Origin: Rheinheimera oceanensis
Lineage (GTDB): Bacteria > Pseudomonadota > Gammaproteobacteria > Enterobacterales > Alteromonadaceae
Direction of reading: 5' to 3'
Assembly: GCF_018831085.1 (NCBI RefSeq)
Contig: NZ_JAGPNM010000001.1
Span: 744,001 to 808,000, forward strand
DNA length: 64,000 bases
Under the pieces are notes generated by a model. That model worked only from the letters and a program-made list of their open reading frames with translations. It was not told the origin of the DNA and searched no databases. Position numbers and translations under genes: made by a program. Of the stretch, positions 34,081-43,482 are shown piece by piece; within the stretch, counting starts at the first letter, position 1, and each line of letters opens with the position of its first letter.

Positions 34081-36810
34081 TTAAAGCACGGGGCCGATCA
34101 GCTCAAACTCTGCTACCTGCATTAAATTGGTATCACCTTTGTTTTTTGTGATCTCAATGCGGTAATGGCTGAAACTGCGACCATTTAGTATGCTAAAGCT
34201 ACGCCGCTCGGCTCGTGCCACGAAACTCTCGCCAGCCCAGTTACCCAGTGGCTGCCAGCTTTCACCATCGTTTGAGCCGAGCAGACGGAAGTTCTCCGGA
34301 TCGCGATCCGGCGCATCGTTGGCACTGGTAATAGCAAAGGTATTCACAATTACCGGCTGCGGCAAGCTGATTTCCAGCCAGGAGGGCGCTTCAACCGACG
34401 GTACGCCGCCGTTGTCCAGCCATTTGGTTGCCGGATTATTATCAAACGCCATAGTGCCGGCTTCACCATCACTGATAGCGGCCCGCTCGTTGATCTGGGC
34501 TGCAGCATTATCACTGTGATCCTGCGCCTGCACCTGTGGGCCAATCAGCTCAATTTCGGCTACCTGCATTAAAGCACTATCACCTTTGTTTTTAGTGATA
34601 TTCAGCCGGTAATGGCTGTAGCCCAGTGCATTAGCTACTGCAAAAGTTTGCCGCTCGGCGCGTTCGCTAAAACTGATACCGGCCCATTGCCCCAGGCTAA
34701 CCCAATACTCACCATCAGCAGAGGCCAGCAGGTTAAAGTTTTCCGGGTCACGGTCCGGCGCATCATTGGCACTTACCAGCGCCAGCATGTTCACCGCCTG
34801 CGGCTCTGCCAGAGCTACACTGGCCCAGGCCGGTGCTGCGGCTGTTGGCACTGCGGTGTTGTCCAGCCACTTGGTCTGGCTGTCACCGTCAAAGGCGTAA
34901 CCGGCGGCTTCGGCTTCACTGATAGCGCCGCTGGAAGTTACTGCTGTTGCCGCCAAAGCATGATTCAGTGCTGGCATTGCCGGCCCGATAAGCTCAATTT
35001 CAGCAATTTGCATCAGGCTGTTATCACCTTTGTTTTTGCTGATATTAAGCCGGTAGTAGTGATAAGCCAGGCTATTACCGGTGCTGAATAAACGGCGCTG
35101 ACCACGGCTGTCAAAACTCTCTCCGGCCCACTCGCCTAAAGTCAGCCAGTTGACACCGTCGGTTGAGGCCTGCAGGTTAAAGTTCTCCGGATCGCGTTCC
35201 GGCGCATCGTTAGCACTACTGATAGCCAGGCTGCTAACAGCTTTTGCTTCACTAAATTGCACCTGCACCCAGGATGGCTGCTCAGCTGTTGGCACCGCCG
35301 TATTATCCAGCCATTTGGTGCTCAGCAAACCATCAAACGCCATCTCAGCCCGCTCGGCATCACCAATAGCACCTCTGGCGCTAATGTTGCCGCCTTGCTG
35401 AATTTGGTCAGGATACACCGGGCCAAACAGCTGCACTTCAGCCAGTTGCATTAAGTTAGTATCACCTTTATTTTTTGTGACATTCAGCCGGTAATAGCGG
35501 TACGGCAAGCTGTTATTAAAGGCAAAATCCTGCGCCGTTAAGCGCTGCTCAAAGCTGATCCCGGCCCATTGCCCCAGCGTAAACCAGCTTTCACCATCGT
35601 TGGAGGCCTGCAGATTAAAGTTTTCCGGGTCGCGGTCCGGCGCATCATTGGCGCTGGTAACAGACAACACACTGATAGCTTGCGCCTGAGCAAACTGCAG
35701 CGTTAACCAGGCAGGAGCCTCTGCACTGGGCACGGCTGTATTATCCAGCCATTTAGTGTCGGCACTGCCATCAAAAGCTTGCTCACCACTTTCGCTATCG
35801 CTGATAGCACCGCGGTAGCTGATTTGCGCACCGGCTAAATAGGCTGCAGTGGTGTATTCACGGATCGGTCCGCTGCTGTTATCTGCCAGCACTAATGGCA
35901 GCTCAAGATCAATAATGCTGTCTGGGGTTAAACCCAGCTCTGCCAGTACCGGATGGCCCTGTAATGCATCCAGCAGTTGCTGGCGCAGTGCTGTAGCAGC
36001 GGCTTCATCGCCCCCGGCTGCCAGCGCAACCTGCGCAGCCGCTGCCGCAAAGGTGTCGGCCAGAGTTGCCTCAGCGCCAATGTGGGCAAAAGCGGCATTA
36101 ACAAATGACAACCGAATCAACTGGTTGCTACTTTGAGCAAAATTTTCAGCATTATCGGCACTTTGCAGTGGCTGCTGCATCAGGTTTATTGCCGGCATGT
36201 CAACGCCAAGAATACGTAACAGCTGCGCGGAGTACTCCAGTTGCGCCGGTTCCAGCGTAGCCAGTGCTGACACATTCCGCCCTCCTGCAATTGCTGCTTC
36301 CAGTAATTGGCTGGCAAAGGTGGTCAGGGCATTGACCTGCACTGTGGCATCAGCAGTGCCATCAGCGGCAGCACCCAGCGGTGCTTTTAACCAGAACAGG
36401 TTAGTTAATGTCACACTGCCCAGCGCGCCAGCACTGACCGGTGCACCCAAGACTACTTCGCCACACAGGCTAAGATCACATAGCATACTGCTGTCGGCGG
36501 TAGTGGTAACAGCCAGTTTGTGTACTGCGCTAAAGGCATAACCCGGAGCTGATGTCAGGGTGGTAGCGGCCATACCGTTACTGTCGGTTTGCACGGCGGT
36601 ACTGCTTACCGTAGTACCGTTTAATGCACTGACACTAACCGCAGCACCACTTAAAACCCCTTTTACAGCACTGGCGTTTACCTCGGCTGAGGTTAACACT
36701 GGTGTTGGTGCATTATTTACATCCGGTGTCTCACCACTATCACAACCGGTTATTGCACCTAGTGCCACTGCCATCGCACACAGTAGCTGACATTGTTGTA
36801 TTGTTTTCAT
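34081..36810 (-). CDS. Lipoprotein with four tandem F5/8 type C (discoidin) domains
   Basis: 909 residues. A lipobox AITGC places the lipid anchor on Cys23. Residues about 24-320 are an Ig-like plus helical region (TSAEVNASAVKGVLSGAAVS). Four discoidin-type carbohydrate-binding repeats then follow from about residue 330 to the end. Each carries the AFDG..TKWLDN motif, a SANDAPxRDPENF motif, and a closing KNKGDxxLMQxAExxLxGP. It is probably a surface glycan-binding protein. It starts 29 bases after the TonB-receptor stop, the usual receptor-plus-binder pairing of glycan uptake loci. Confidence 0.85.
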   Translation of the reverse strand: MKTIQQCQLLCAMAVALGAITGCDSGETPDVNNAPTPVLTSAEVNASAVKGVLSGAAVSVSALNGTTVSSTAVQTDSNGMAATTLTSAPGYAFSAVHKLAVTTTADSSMLCDLSLCGEVVLGAPVSAGALGSVTLTNLFWLKAPLGAAADGTADATVQVNALTTFASQLLEAAIAGGRNVSALATLEPAQLEYSAQLLRILGVDMPAINLMQQPLQSADNAENFAQSSNQLIRLSFVNAAFAHIGAEATLADTFAAAAAQVALAAGGDEAAATALRQQLLDALQGHPVLAELGLTPDSIIDLELPLVLADNSSGPIREYTTAAYLAGAQISYRGAISDSESGEQAFDGSADTKWLDNTAVPSAEAPAWLTLQFAQAQAISVLSVTSANDAPDRDPENFNLQASNDGESWFTLGQWAGISFEQRLTAQDFAFNNSLPYRYYRLNVTKNKGDTNLMQLAEVQLFGPVYPDQIQQGGNISARGAIGDAERAEMAFDGLLSTKWLDNTAVPTAEQPSWVQVQFSEAKAVSSLAISSANDAPERDPENFNLQASTDGVNWLTLGEWAGESFDSRGQRRLFSTGNSLAYHYYRLNISKNKGDNSLMQIAEIELIGPAMPALNHALAATAVTSSGAISEAEAAGYAFDGDSQTKWLDNTAVPTAAAPAWASVALAEPQAVNMLALVSANDAPDRDPENFNLLASADGEYWVSLGQWAGISFSERAERQTFAVANALGYSHYRLNITKNKGDSALMQVAEIELIGPQVQAQDHSDNAAAQINERAAISDGEAGTMAFDNNPATKWLDNGGVPSVEAPSWLEISLPQPVIVNTFAITSANDAPDRDPENFRLLGSNDGESWQPLGNWAGESFVARAERRSFSILNGRSFSHYRIEITKNKGDTNLMQVAEFELIGPVL
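34118..35900 (-). repeat. Four-copy tandem coding repeat, period about 440 bases
   Basis: The conserved end of each discoidin unit, beginning TGCATT/TGCATC and continuing with a TATCACCTTTGTTTTT-like segment, recurs at about 34118, 34565, 35009 and 35447 (spacing 447, 444 and 438). Units remain clearly similar at the DNA level, which indicates expansion by duplication. Confidence 0.85.
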
Positions 36811-36839
36811 TATATATTCTGCCTCTTTGTGTACATGGT

Positions 36840-39806
36840 TCAGAAATTAAACGTAATACCGGCATAATAGCGCCGGCCAGAGTAGCTATTGTTTAAAAAG
36901 CGTGCGTCGGTGTCGTTACCTAACCTGGATGTTGATTCAGATTTTGTCAGGTTTATAACCGATGCACTTAGCAACCAGCTCTCTGTCAGGGCGTAGGTGG
37001 CATTCACATCCACCTGATCATAAGGGTCCTGATACACGTTTAAACCACTGTTAATACCCAATACCGTTTCGCCACGTTTGTTATAAGACGCCCGGATACT
37101 GTAATCGTCTGTTTCGTAAAACGCCGACAGGTTGTACTGGTACTTGGCACTGCCCACTAAAGGCGATTCACCAAATTTTTCACCATCAACATTCACGTCT
37201 GCCTGGTTAGTTTTGTTGTAGGTATAGTTGGCGTTAAGACCAAAGCCGTTGGCAAAAGCATGCTGGATAAACAGCTCTACACCTTGCGACTTCGCGTTTG
37301 TACCATTACCTACAGTGCTGTAAGGGCTGATCGTGATCTGGCCCGGTTCAACCACACCCGGTTCACCGGCAAAATCACGCACTGAATCAATGATCAGCGG
37401 CACCACAAAGTTATCAACGTCTTTATAAAACAGTGCCATCCCCACCGCCGAGCCGGTGCCGTAGTAATACTCTATCGAAAGATCGGCCTGCATAGATTCA
37501 AACGGCTTCAGATTTTTATTACCACCACTGCCGCTAAAACCCGGTTGGGTGTTAAAGGCCTCACGGTCTTTAGCCCATTCATCTGATATAAAGCTGATAC
37601 GCTCCTGACTGCCTAAATCGCTGTAACCCGGTGGCGACATCACTTTTGCCAGGGCGCCGCGCACCACCAGATTATCACCGGCATCCCATACCAGGTTCAG
37701 GCTGGGTAATACATAGGTTTCTTCGGTAGTTTGCGAGATCAGTTGCCAGTTTTCGACAAAACGGGCGTCGCCGGTCACAGGTAAACCGGTTACATCGTCG
37801 GTATGATCAAGAAAGTAGGTGTATAAATCGGTCGATTCACCGGTGGTTTTGGTTTTTACTACCCGCACACCGGTATTACCGCGGAAATCACCAAAGCTAA
37901 AATCGCCCTGCAGATAGAATGCTTCACTTTGCTCACGGATGTTGTAAACAAAATTATCTTCAATCCGGGTATAAGGTTTGTAATTGCTTAAAATAATGCT
38001 GCGGTATTTATCCCAGTCTATCACCGGCATCAGATTAATATTAAAGCCACCGGCAATATTACCCTCGCCCTGAGGTTTTAATACATCTTTTGCCAGTGGC
38101 ATACCGCCGTTCCACTGGTAACTGTCAAACTGATCTATGCCCCGGCCACTGGCCAGTGCACCTTCAATATCAAAATCGGGTGCCAGAAAGAAGTTATTCC
38201 CGGTTTCGCGGTGTAATTTGGCATCACGGAATTTTAAGCCGGTGCGAACCAGCGTAAAAATGCCCCAGTCGACATCAAAATCAAGATCCAGCTGATAGTA
38301 GCGCTCTTCCAGCGTGCTACGCACAAAGCTGGAATTAGACGACCCCGGGTCCCGGCCGCCGCCGACACCACTTAGCAGATTGGTTAAGGTGTTAGGATCG
38401 ATATACATTGACATACGGTCACCCGTTGACCAGCCAGCGTACTGTGCAGCATTTTCAATAAAGGGTTGGTTTTCACCCCAGTTTGAACTTTTATACGCCA
38501 CATCCCAGCTTTCTGTTGGCCCACCTTTAGCTTTGGTGTTACCGGCAATCAGTTTCAGGCGGTAGCTATCACCCTCGTAACTGAAGTTAAAATCGAAAGT
38601 ATCTGAGGTAGACTCTTCCCTGACATAGCTGCCATTCATCCAGGGAAACTGCAAATCATTCTCGGCCCCACCGGCGCCGACAGTATAATCCATGCCGGTA
38701 ATAATGGTGCCGGAAGCATCCAGCGTTACGCCGGTAAGAAAATTAGGGTTTAATGACCACTCCGGCATTGACACCACTGAACGGGTTCTGTCCTGGCCCA
38801 GAGTAAAACCAAAATAGTTAAAACCCAGCTCCAGCCGGTCAGTAGGTCGCCATTGCCCGGTAAGCTGCACGCCTTCGCGATCACGCTCTTCTTTGGTTAC
38901 ACCAACCCGGGCCACCTGCGGAAACCAGACCCCGTTATAAACATTGCCCTGGGCATCTGTCAACGCAGCCCAGTTGTTGTTATTGTCTACCGGATTGCCA
39001 TTAACATCTACCGCCGTATCTGCCACACCGCCCCAACGCCAGACACTCGAATCGGTACCGCCCGACAACACACGGCTGGTGCGGTTTTGCCGGGTATATC
39101 CTACCAGCAGGCCCAGGCTTTCAGCATCGTTTTTCCACGAGTACACGCCGGTAAACTGCGGTTCGTGTTTGTCGGTAACATCGGCATAGGTCGATTCAAT
39201 ATTTAGTACGCCAGAATTAGCATCCATCTCAAACGGCTTGCGTGTATGTAACAGCACAGTACCGCCAACCCCACCGGCATCCAGCCGGGCTTCCGGCGAT
39301 TTAAATACTTCAACGGTCTGGATCATCGCCGACGGCAACAGGGTGTAATCAAATGAACGTGATGGTTCACCGGGTGACGATGCAATAAAGTTGCCGTTTA
39401 ACTGGGTAAACGTCAGATCAGACGATAAACCACGGATACTTACAGTTGAACCTTCACCGCCGTCACGCTGGATCACCACACCCGGCACCCGCTGCAGTGA
39501 ATCAGCAACGTTTTTATCCGGAAACTTACCGATATCCTCAGCAGTAATGGCATCCACCACCGCGCTGGACAAGCGTTTTATCGCCATATTCTCGGCCATA
39601 CTGGCACGGATACCCCGAACCTGTACTACCTCAACTTCGGCTTCAGCCTTGGTTTCTGCCGCTGGCTCAGTTTGCTGTGCCAGTGCTGTATTGCAACCGG
39701 CGGTTAATAACAGGCTTAAACTTACTGCCTGTGCCAGCCGGTGTTTACGCAGCTTTAGTGGCTGCGTGATATTCCCCGTTTTGTTGTACATATTTTTGCT
39801 GTACAT
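36840..39806 (-). CDS. TonB-dependent outer-membrane receptor
   Basis: 988 residues. A signal sequence lies within residues 20-45 (AVSLSLLLTAGCNTALA). The plug domain has EDIGKFPDKNVADSLQRVPG and VVIQRDGGEGSTVSIRG, and the barrel ends in GITFNF with a terminal Phe. This is the large glycan-importer type found in Alteromonadales and Xanthomonas, so oligosaccharide uptake is likely. The downstream F5/8 lipoprotein, sugar kinase and glycosylasparaginase suggest an N-glycan or amino-sugar ligand. A second in-frame ATG is five codons downstream. Confidence 0.92.
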   Translation of the reverse strand: MYSKNMYNKTGNITQPLKLRKHRLAQAVSLSLLLTAGCNTALAQQTEPAAETKAEAEVEVVQVRGIRASMAENMAIKRLSSAVVDAITAEDIGKFPDKNVADSLQRVPGVVIQRDGGEGSTVSIRGLSSDLTFTQLNGNFIASSPGEPSRSFDYTLLPSAMIQTVEVFKSPEARLDAGGVGGTVLLHTRKPFEMDANSGVLNIESTYADVTDKHEPQFTGVYSWKNDAESLGLLVGYTRQNRTSRVLSGGTDSSVWRWGGVADTAVDVNGNPVDNNNNWAALTDAQGNVYNGVWFPQVARVGVTKEERDREGVQLTGQWRPTDRLELGFNYFGFTLGQDRTRSVVSMPEWSLNPNFLTGVTLDASGTIITGMDYTVGAGGAENDLQFPWMNGSYVREESTSDTFDFNFSYEGDSYRLKLIAGNTKAKGGPTESWDVAYKSSNWGENQPFIENAAQYAGWSTGDRMSMYIDPNTLTNLLSGVGGGRDPGSSNSSFVRSTLEERYYQLDLDFDVDWGIFTLVRTGLKFRDAKLHRETGNNFFLAPDFDIEGALASGRGIDQFDSYQWNGGMPLAKDVLKPQGEGNIAGGFNINLMPVIDWDKYRSIILSNYKPYTRIEDNFVYNIREQSEAFYLQGDFSFGDFRGNTGVRVVKTKTTGESTDLYTYFLDHTDDVTGLPVTGDARFVENWQLISQTTEETYVLPSLNLVWDAGDNLVVRGALAKVMSPPGYSDLGSQERISFISDEWAKDREAFNTQPGFSGSGGNKNLKPFESMQADLSIEYYYGTGSAVGMALFYKDVDNFVVPLIIDSVRDFAGEPGVVEPGQITISPYSTVGNGTNAKSQGVELFIQHAFANGFGLNANYTYNKTNQADVNVDGEKFGESPLVGSAKYQYNLSAFYETDDYSIRASYNKRGETVLGINSGLNVYQDPYDQVDVNATYALTESWLLSASVINLTKSESTSRLGNDTDARFLNNSYSGRRYYAGITFNF

Positions 39807-39944
39807 AGTGTGTCGCTCTCATTTTTTTAGTTTTAAATATTGTTCTGAGCTATGAGTTTCTCTTACCGCCTAAACGCAGTCAGAACCCTGTTTTTCACTT
39901 GTGTCACTATTTAATTAGCTGCCCGATTGACCACGGGCATTGGT

Positions 39945-40604
39945 TTAACTTTTTAGTTTCAGTTTGCGCAGCACCTCATCAGGCGGGCCGTCGAAACTGG
40001 CCATAGGTTTATTGCCGATATAACCGATGTCGGCCATACCGGGTTCAGTGGTGTAAAAAGCTGTGGCAGTTAAATCGCGTACTTTGGCAAAGAAACGGGC
40101 GCCGTGCTTTAAGTTGGCAGCCGCTTTGGGCTCAAAACAAATATCGTCACAAATTTGCCGTTGCTCAGCCGTACTGAGTTTGGCGAATGCTTTACCAAAG
40201 CGTTTCTTTGCTTCGCCGTTTAACCAGACCAGGCCACCACGTACCAACACAAGATCGGCTTTTTGTTGCGGATAAGGCGCGCTAACCCATTCATTAATAA
40301 AGTGTTGCGCGCCCAGGCTGGCTGCCGAAGGCGACTGGGCATCGGCCGGAATAATAATGTCAGCCAGTACGGCCAGATCGTCCAGCTCAGCCTGAGTCAG
40401 TGTCATTGACCAGGGCACTACAGGCTTGAGCATATCCGGATCGGTAGGCCGGTAAATAAGCTCTGCCCCTTTGGTTTTTGCTGTTACCGCCGCAGCATGG
40501 CCCGCCATACTCAGCACAGGTATCGATACGGCCGCCGTAGCAAGCAGCTTTAAGGCATCACGGCGTTTTAAGTTGGTGCTGTTATTGTCGTTATGATCTG
40601 CCAT
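39945..40604 (-). CDS. Gluconate 2-dehydrogenase subunit 3-like protein, Tat signal
   Basis: 219 residues from ATG 40604 (AAGGAATATCTGAT upstream). A Tat signal KRRDALKLLATAAVSIPVLS covers residues about 13-32. The rest matches the small subunit of membrane sugar dehydrogenases (LTQAELDDLAVLADIIIPAD, QHFINEWVSAPYPQQ). The gene begins one base after the GMC stop, so the two are coupled. Known homologues carry the flavoprotein through the Tat pathway and assist its maturation. Confidence 0.87.
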   Translation of the reverse strand: MADHNDNNSTNLKRRDALKLLATAAVSIPVLSMAGHAAAVTAKTKGAELIYRPTDPDMLKPVVPWSMTLTQAELDDLAVLADIIIPADAQSPSAASLGAQHFINEWVSAPYPQQKADLVLVRGGLVWLNGEAKKRFGKAFAKLSTAEQRQICDDICFEPKAAANLKHGARFFAKVRDLTATAFYTTEPGMADIGYIGNKPMASFDGPPDEVLRKLKLKS

Positions 40605-40605
40605 A

Positions 40606-42402
40606 TCAGATATTCCTTTGCTTGAACTGCTCAACAATGTAATCACTGGTGCGCCAGGCCAGTGCCAGAATAGTCAAAGTGGGGTTTTTATCAGCGTTCG
40701 ACGCGAAAGGCGCGCCATCAGCAACAAACAGATTGGGTACATCCCAGGCTTGACAATACTGATTCAACACCGATTTTTTGCGGTCGGCGCCCATAATGGT
40801 GCCGCCCACTTCGTGAATAATGGCACCGCCGTTCATGATGGCTTTACGGCCGTCGGTTTCTATGTTGCTGGTTACCTTGCCGCCCATACCGGTAATAATG
40901 TCGGCGAAGGTTTTTTGCATGTGCGCCGCCTGATTTATCTCATGCTCTGACCACTGCCAGTGAAACTTCAGCACCGGTATCCCCCACTGATCCACCACTG
41001 TCGGGTCCAGTTCGGCATAGCTGTTTTCGTTGGGGATCATTTCGCCACGGCCATCAAAGTGCACAAAGGTGCCGTAATAGCGCCGGCACGCCTGTTTAAA
41101 ATCAGCACCGTAAGCTCCTTCAGTAAAACTTTGCAGGCCGCCAAAAGCACCGGCCCCCGGCATGCCACGGCCACCGCTCATTTCAATGTGATAACCACGG
41201 GCAAAATTCAGCTTGCCGGCTTTTTGCTGCTTGTACAGCCACCATGGTTGATACAGATGCATACCGGACGAGCCGTCTTCATTCATTGGCGGCAGGTTTT
41301 CCAGCGCCGGAATTTGCCCGCCGACGCCGGCACCGACGGTATCCATCAGGTATTTACCCACCAGGCCGGAACTGTTGGCAATACCGTCGGGAAACAGCGG
41401 GCTGCGCGAGTTAAGGAAAATCCGCGCCGTTTCTGCTGCACTGGCAGCTACAACAACTGCACGGCCTTTAACTTTTACTTCTTCACGGCTGTTTTTATCG
41501 ATGTAAATCACCCCGTCAGCTTTACCGGCCTTATTCAGCGTTACTTCGCGTACCATCGCATCGGTAATGATGGTCAGATTGCCGGTAGCCAGTGCCGGTG
41601 GAATTAACACCGTAGTTGACTGAAAATTGGCTTTAATCGAACAGCCACGGCCGCAAGGCGTGGCCCAGAAACAGGCAGCGCGGGATTGCATAGAATCGGC
41701 CACCACTTTTTGCCCCAGCTCACTGTTAGGAAACAGCTTCGCTGGCAGCCGGGTGTGGTCCTGGCGCTGGCTTAAAATGGCCAGATGCGCCGGGATCACT
41801 GGTATATTCAACTCATCACAGGATTTTTTCGCCAACAGCTCATAAGCACGCGGCTTGGGAGCCGGTTGCAAAATGCCTTCGGGCGAATCAGGGGTGTTTT
41901 CCAAACCATGGCCGGTGTCACCGTACACACCAATTAACATTTCGGTTTTATCATAATAAGGTGCTAAATCGGCATAGCTTATCGGCCAGTCAAAACCCAG
42001 GCCATCGCGGCTGTAGGGTTTAAAGTCATACTCGCCGTTACGCAACGAAATACGGCCCCAGTGGTTGGTGCGCCCCCCCAGCATGCGCGCGCGCCACCAA
42101 TCAAAACGTTGTTGTGGCTCGCGGCTGGCCTGGGTATAAGGTTCACCCGGTACCTGCCAGCCACCGTCGATGGTAGCGTCATAGAAACCAAAAGGTTTGT
42201 CCGGGGTACTGGCTCCGCGTAGCGGTGCTTCTTTGGGCAGGTTAAACATCGGCGTTTCTGTTACCGGGTCATAATGCCGCCCTGCTTCGAGCATTAATAC
42301 CTTTAACCCGGCAATGCTTAATATTAATGCTGACATACCGCCGCCGGCCCCCGAGCCGACTACGATTACATCATATTCCTGTTGTCCGGATGCTCCTGAC
42401 AT
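40606..42402 (-). CDS. GMC-family FAD sugar dehydrogenase, large subunit
   Basis: 598 residues from ATG 42402 (GGAGAG seven bases upstream). The FAD-binding motif VIVVGSGAGGGMSALILS is at about residues 12-29, with the matching LMLEAGRHYDP. Further GMC segments are GGRTNHWGRISLRN, NSSGLVGKYLMDT and GGTIMGADRKKSVLN. There is no signal peptide; export would rely on the Tat signal of subunit 3. Relatives include gluconate dehydrogenase and lactose/3-keto-glycoside-forming dehydrogenases. No cytochrome c subunit is encoded nearby. The operator at 42515 lies 113 bases upstream. Confidence 0.9.
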   Translation of the reverse strand: MSGASGQQEYDVIVVGSGAGGGMSALILSIAGLKVLMLEAGRHYDPVTETPMFNLPKEAPLRGASTPDKPFGFYDATIDGGWQVPGEPYTQASREPQQRFDWWRARMLGGRTNHWGRISLRNGEYDFKPYSRDGLGFDWPISYADLAPYYDKTEMLIGVYGDTGHGLENTPDSPEGILQPAPKPRAYELLAKKSCDELNIPVIPAHLAILSQRQDHTRLPAKLFPNSELGQKVVADSMQSRAACFWATPCGRGCSIKANFQSTTVLIPPALATGNLTIITDAMVREVTLNKAGKADGVIYIDKNSREEVKVKGRAVVVAASAAETARIFLNSRSPLFPDGIANSSGLVGKYLMDTVGAGVGGQIPALENLPPMNEDGSSGMHLYQPWWLYKQQKAGKLNFARGYHIEMSGGRGMPGAGAFGGLQSFTEGAYGADFKQACRRYYGTFVHFDGRGEMIPNENSYAELDPTVVDQWGIPVLKFHWQWSEHEINQAAHMQKTFADIITGMGGKVTSNIETDGRKAIMNGGAIIHEVGGTIMGADRKKSVLNQYCQAWDVPNLFVADGAPFASNADKNPTLTILALAWRTSDYIVEQFKQRNI

Positions 42403-42514
42403 CTTGCACTCTCCTCGTCTGCACACTTTATAACGGTGCGCTTTGTTATAATAATTGTGCCGGCCAGGCTGCTAACGGCCTGCTGGCTTGGAACTACTCA
42501 CTTAAACACCACTT

Positions 42515-42528
42515 TGTAACCGGTTACA
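42515..42528. promoter_or_regulatory. LacI-type operator, site A (GMC unit)
   Basis: The perfect 14-base palindrome TGTAACCGGTTACA with a central CCGG lies between the GMC gene and the upstream TIM-barrel gene. The same palindrome is at 48026, with one-mismatch forms at 44313 and 46676. Confidence 0.8.
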
Positions 42529-42564
42529 CTACTAAGCAAAAAAAACCGGGCATTGCATTTAACC

Positions 42565-43470
42565 TCAACGCCCGGTGTAATTGGCCACTGCCAGCAATAA
42601 ATCGCGTGTGGCACGGATCCCGGCATCTTCATCAGCACTTTCACCTTCATACTCAATACCTATATACCCCTGATAGCCTGAGTTTTGGATTAATTGCCAC
42701 ATGCGCTGATAATCGATACTGCTCTCAGCACCATTTTCATCAAAGGCATAGCTTTTAGCACTGATGCCTTTGGCAAACGGCAACAGTAGTTGCGTGCCCT
42801 GGTATTTGTCACCGCTAAAGTTACCAAAATCCGGCAGGCTGCCAATATTACCGGCCTGCTGCAATACCGTAGCCAGCCAGTTGGCATCCATAGAGTGGCC
42901 CATATGGTTTTCGACAATAATGCTGATGCCAAAGGGCGCGGCGAAAGCCGCCAATTGTTGCAGGCCCAATACTGCCGCCTGCTGCATCTCTACTGCATCG
43001 GTTTTGGCGTTATCAGCAATACTGACGCGGATAGCGTGGCAACCTAAAAACGCTGCGGCTTCAACCCACTTATAGTGGTTTTCTACCGCCTGCTGGCGCT
43101 GCTTTGCCTCCACTGCAGCCAGATCGCCTTCAGCGTCGACCATAATCAGTAAACTGCTGACACCGCTGTCATCGGCACGCTGTTTTAACTGGCGCAAGAA
43201 AGATTGATCCTGCACCTTGTCGGCAAAAAACTGATTTACGTATTCCACCGCGCCCAGCTGAAAATCGCGGCGGGTTTTTACAGCAAAATCCAGTACCTTT
43301 AACTGACCGGAACGTAACTGGCGGTGCAATGACCACTGGGCCAGCGAAATTTTTGGTTGCACCGGGCTGGCAGCAAACAACGGCCAGCTTAACGGCAACT
43401 GGCTGGCTAAACCGGCAACAGCAGCTCCGGCAAAGGCCCGACATAAAAAATGGCGACGGTTAATAGCCAT
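42565..43470 (-). CDS. Exported xylose-isomerase-like TIM-barrel protein (sugar isomerase/epimerase family)
   Basis: 301 residues. NRRHFLCRAFAGAAVAG near the start is a Tat-type signal, so it is probably periplasmic. The AP-endonuclease-2/TIM-barrel plan is visible: ISLAQWSLHRQLRSG, GVSSLLIMVDAEG, IIVENHMGHSMDANW (metal Glu/His) and GYIGIEYEGESADEDAG (terminal metal Glu). It lies 12 bases after the DUF1080 gene. Export of an isomerase-like protein fits a periplasmic keto-sugar pathway. Confidence 0.83.
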   Translation of the reverse strand: MAINRRHFLCRAFAGAAVAGLASQLPLSWPLFAASPVQPKISLAQWSLHRQLRSGQLKVLDFAVKTRRDFQLGAVEYVNQFFADKVQDQSFLRQLKQRADDSGVSSLLIMVDAEGDLAAVEAKQRQQAVENHYKWVEAAAFLGCHAIRVSIADNAKTDAVEMQQAAVLGLQQLAAFAAPFGISIIVENHMGHSMDANWLATVLQQAGNIGSLPDFGNFSGDKYQGTQLLLPFAKGISAKSYAFDENGAESSIDYQRMWQLIQNSGYQGYIGIEYEGESADEDAGIRATRDLLLAVANYTGR

Positions 43471-43482
43471 AACATTCTCCTG

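Noticed and set aside
36740..36760. ACAACCGGTTATTG as an operator near the F5/8 lipoprotein start
   Set aside because: It is inside the lipoprotein signal-peptide coding sequence and matches only the central part.
42403..42564. Short open frame between the GMC and TIM-barrel genes on the plus strand
   Set aside because: It covers operator site A, lacks a ribosome site and family similarity, and is antisense to the start of the GMC gene.
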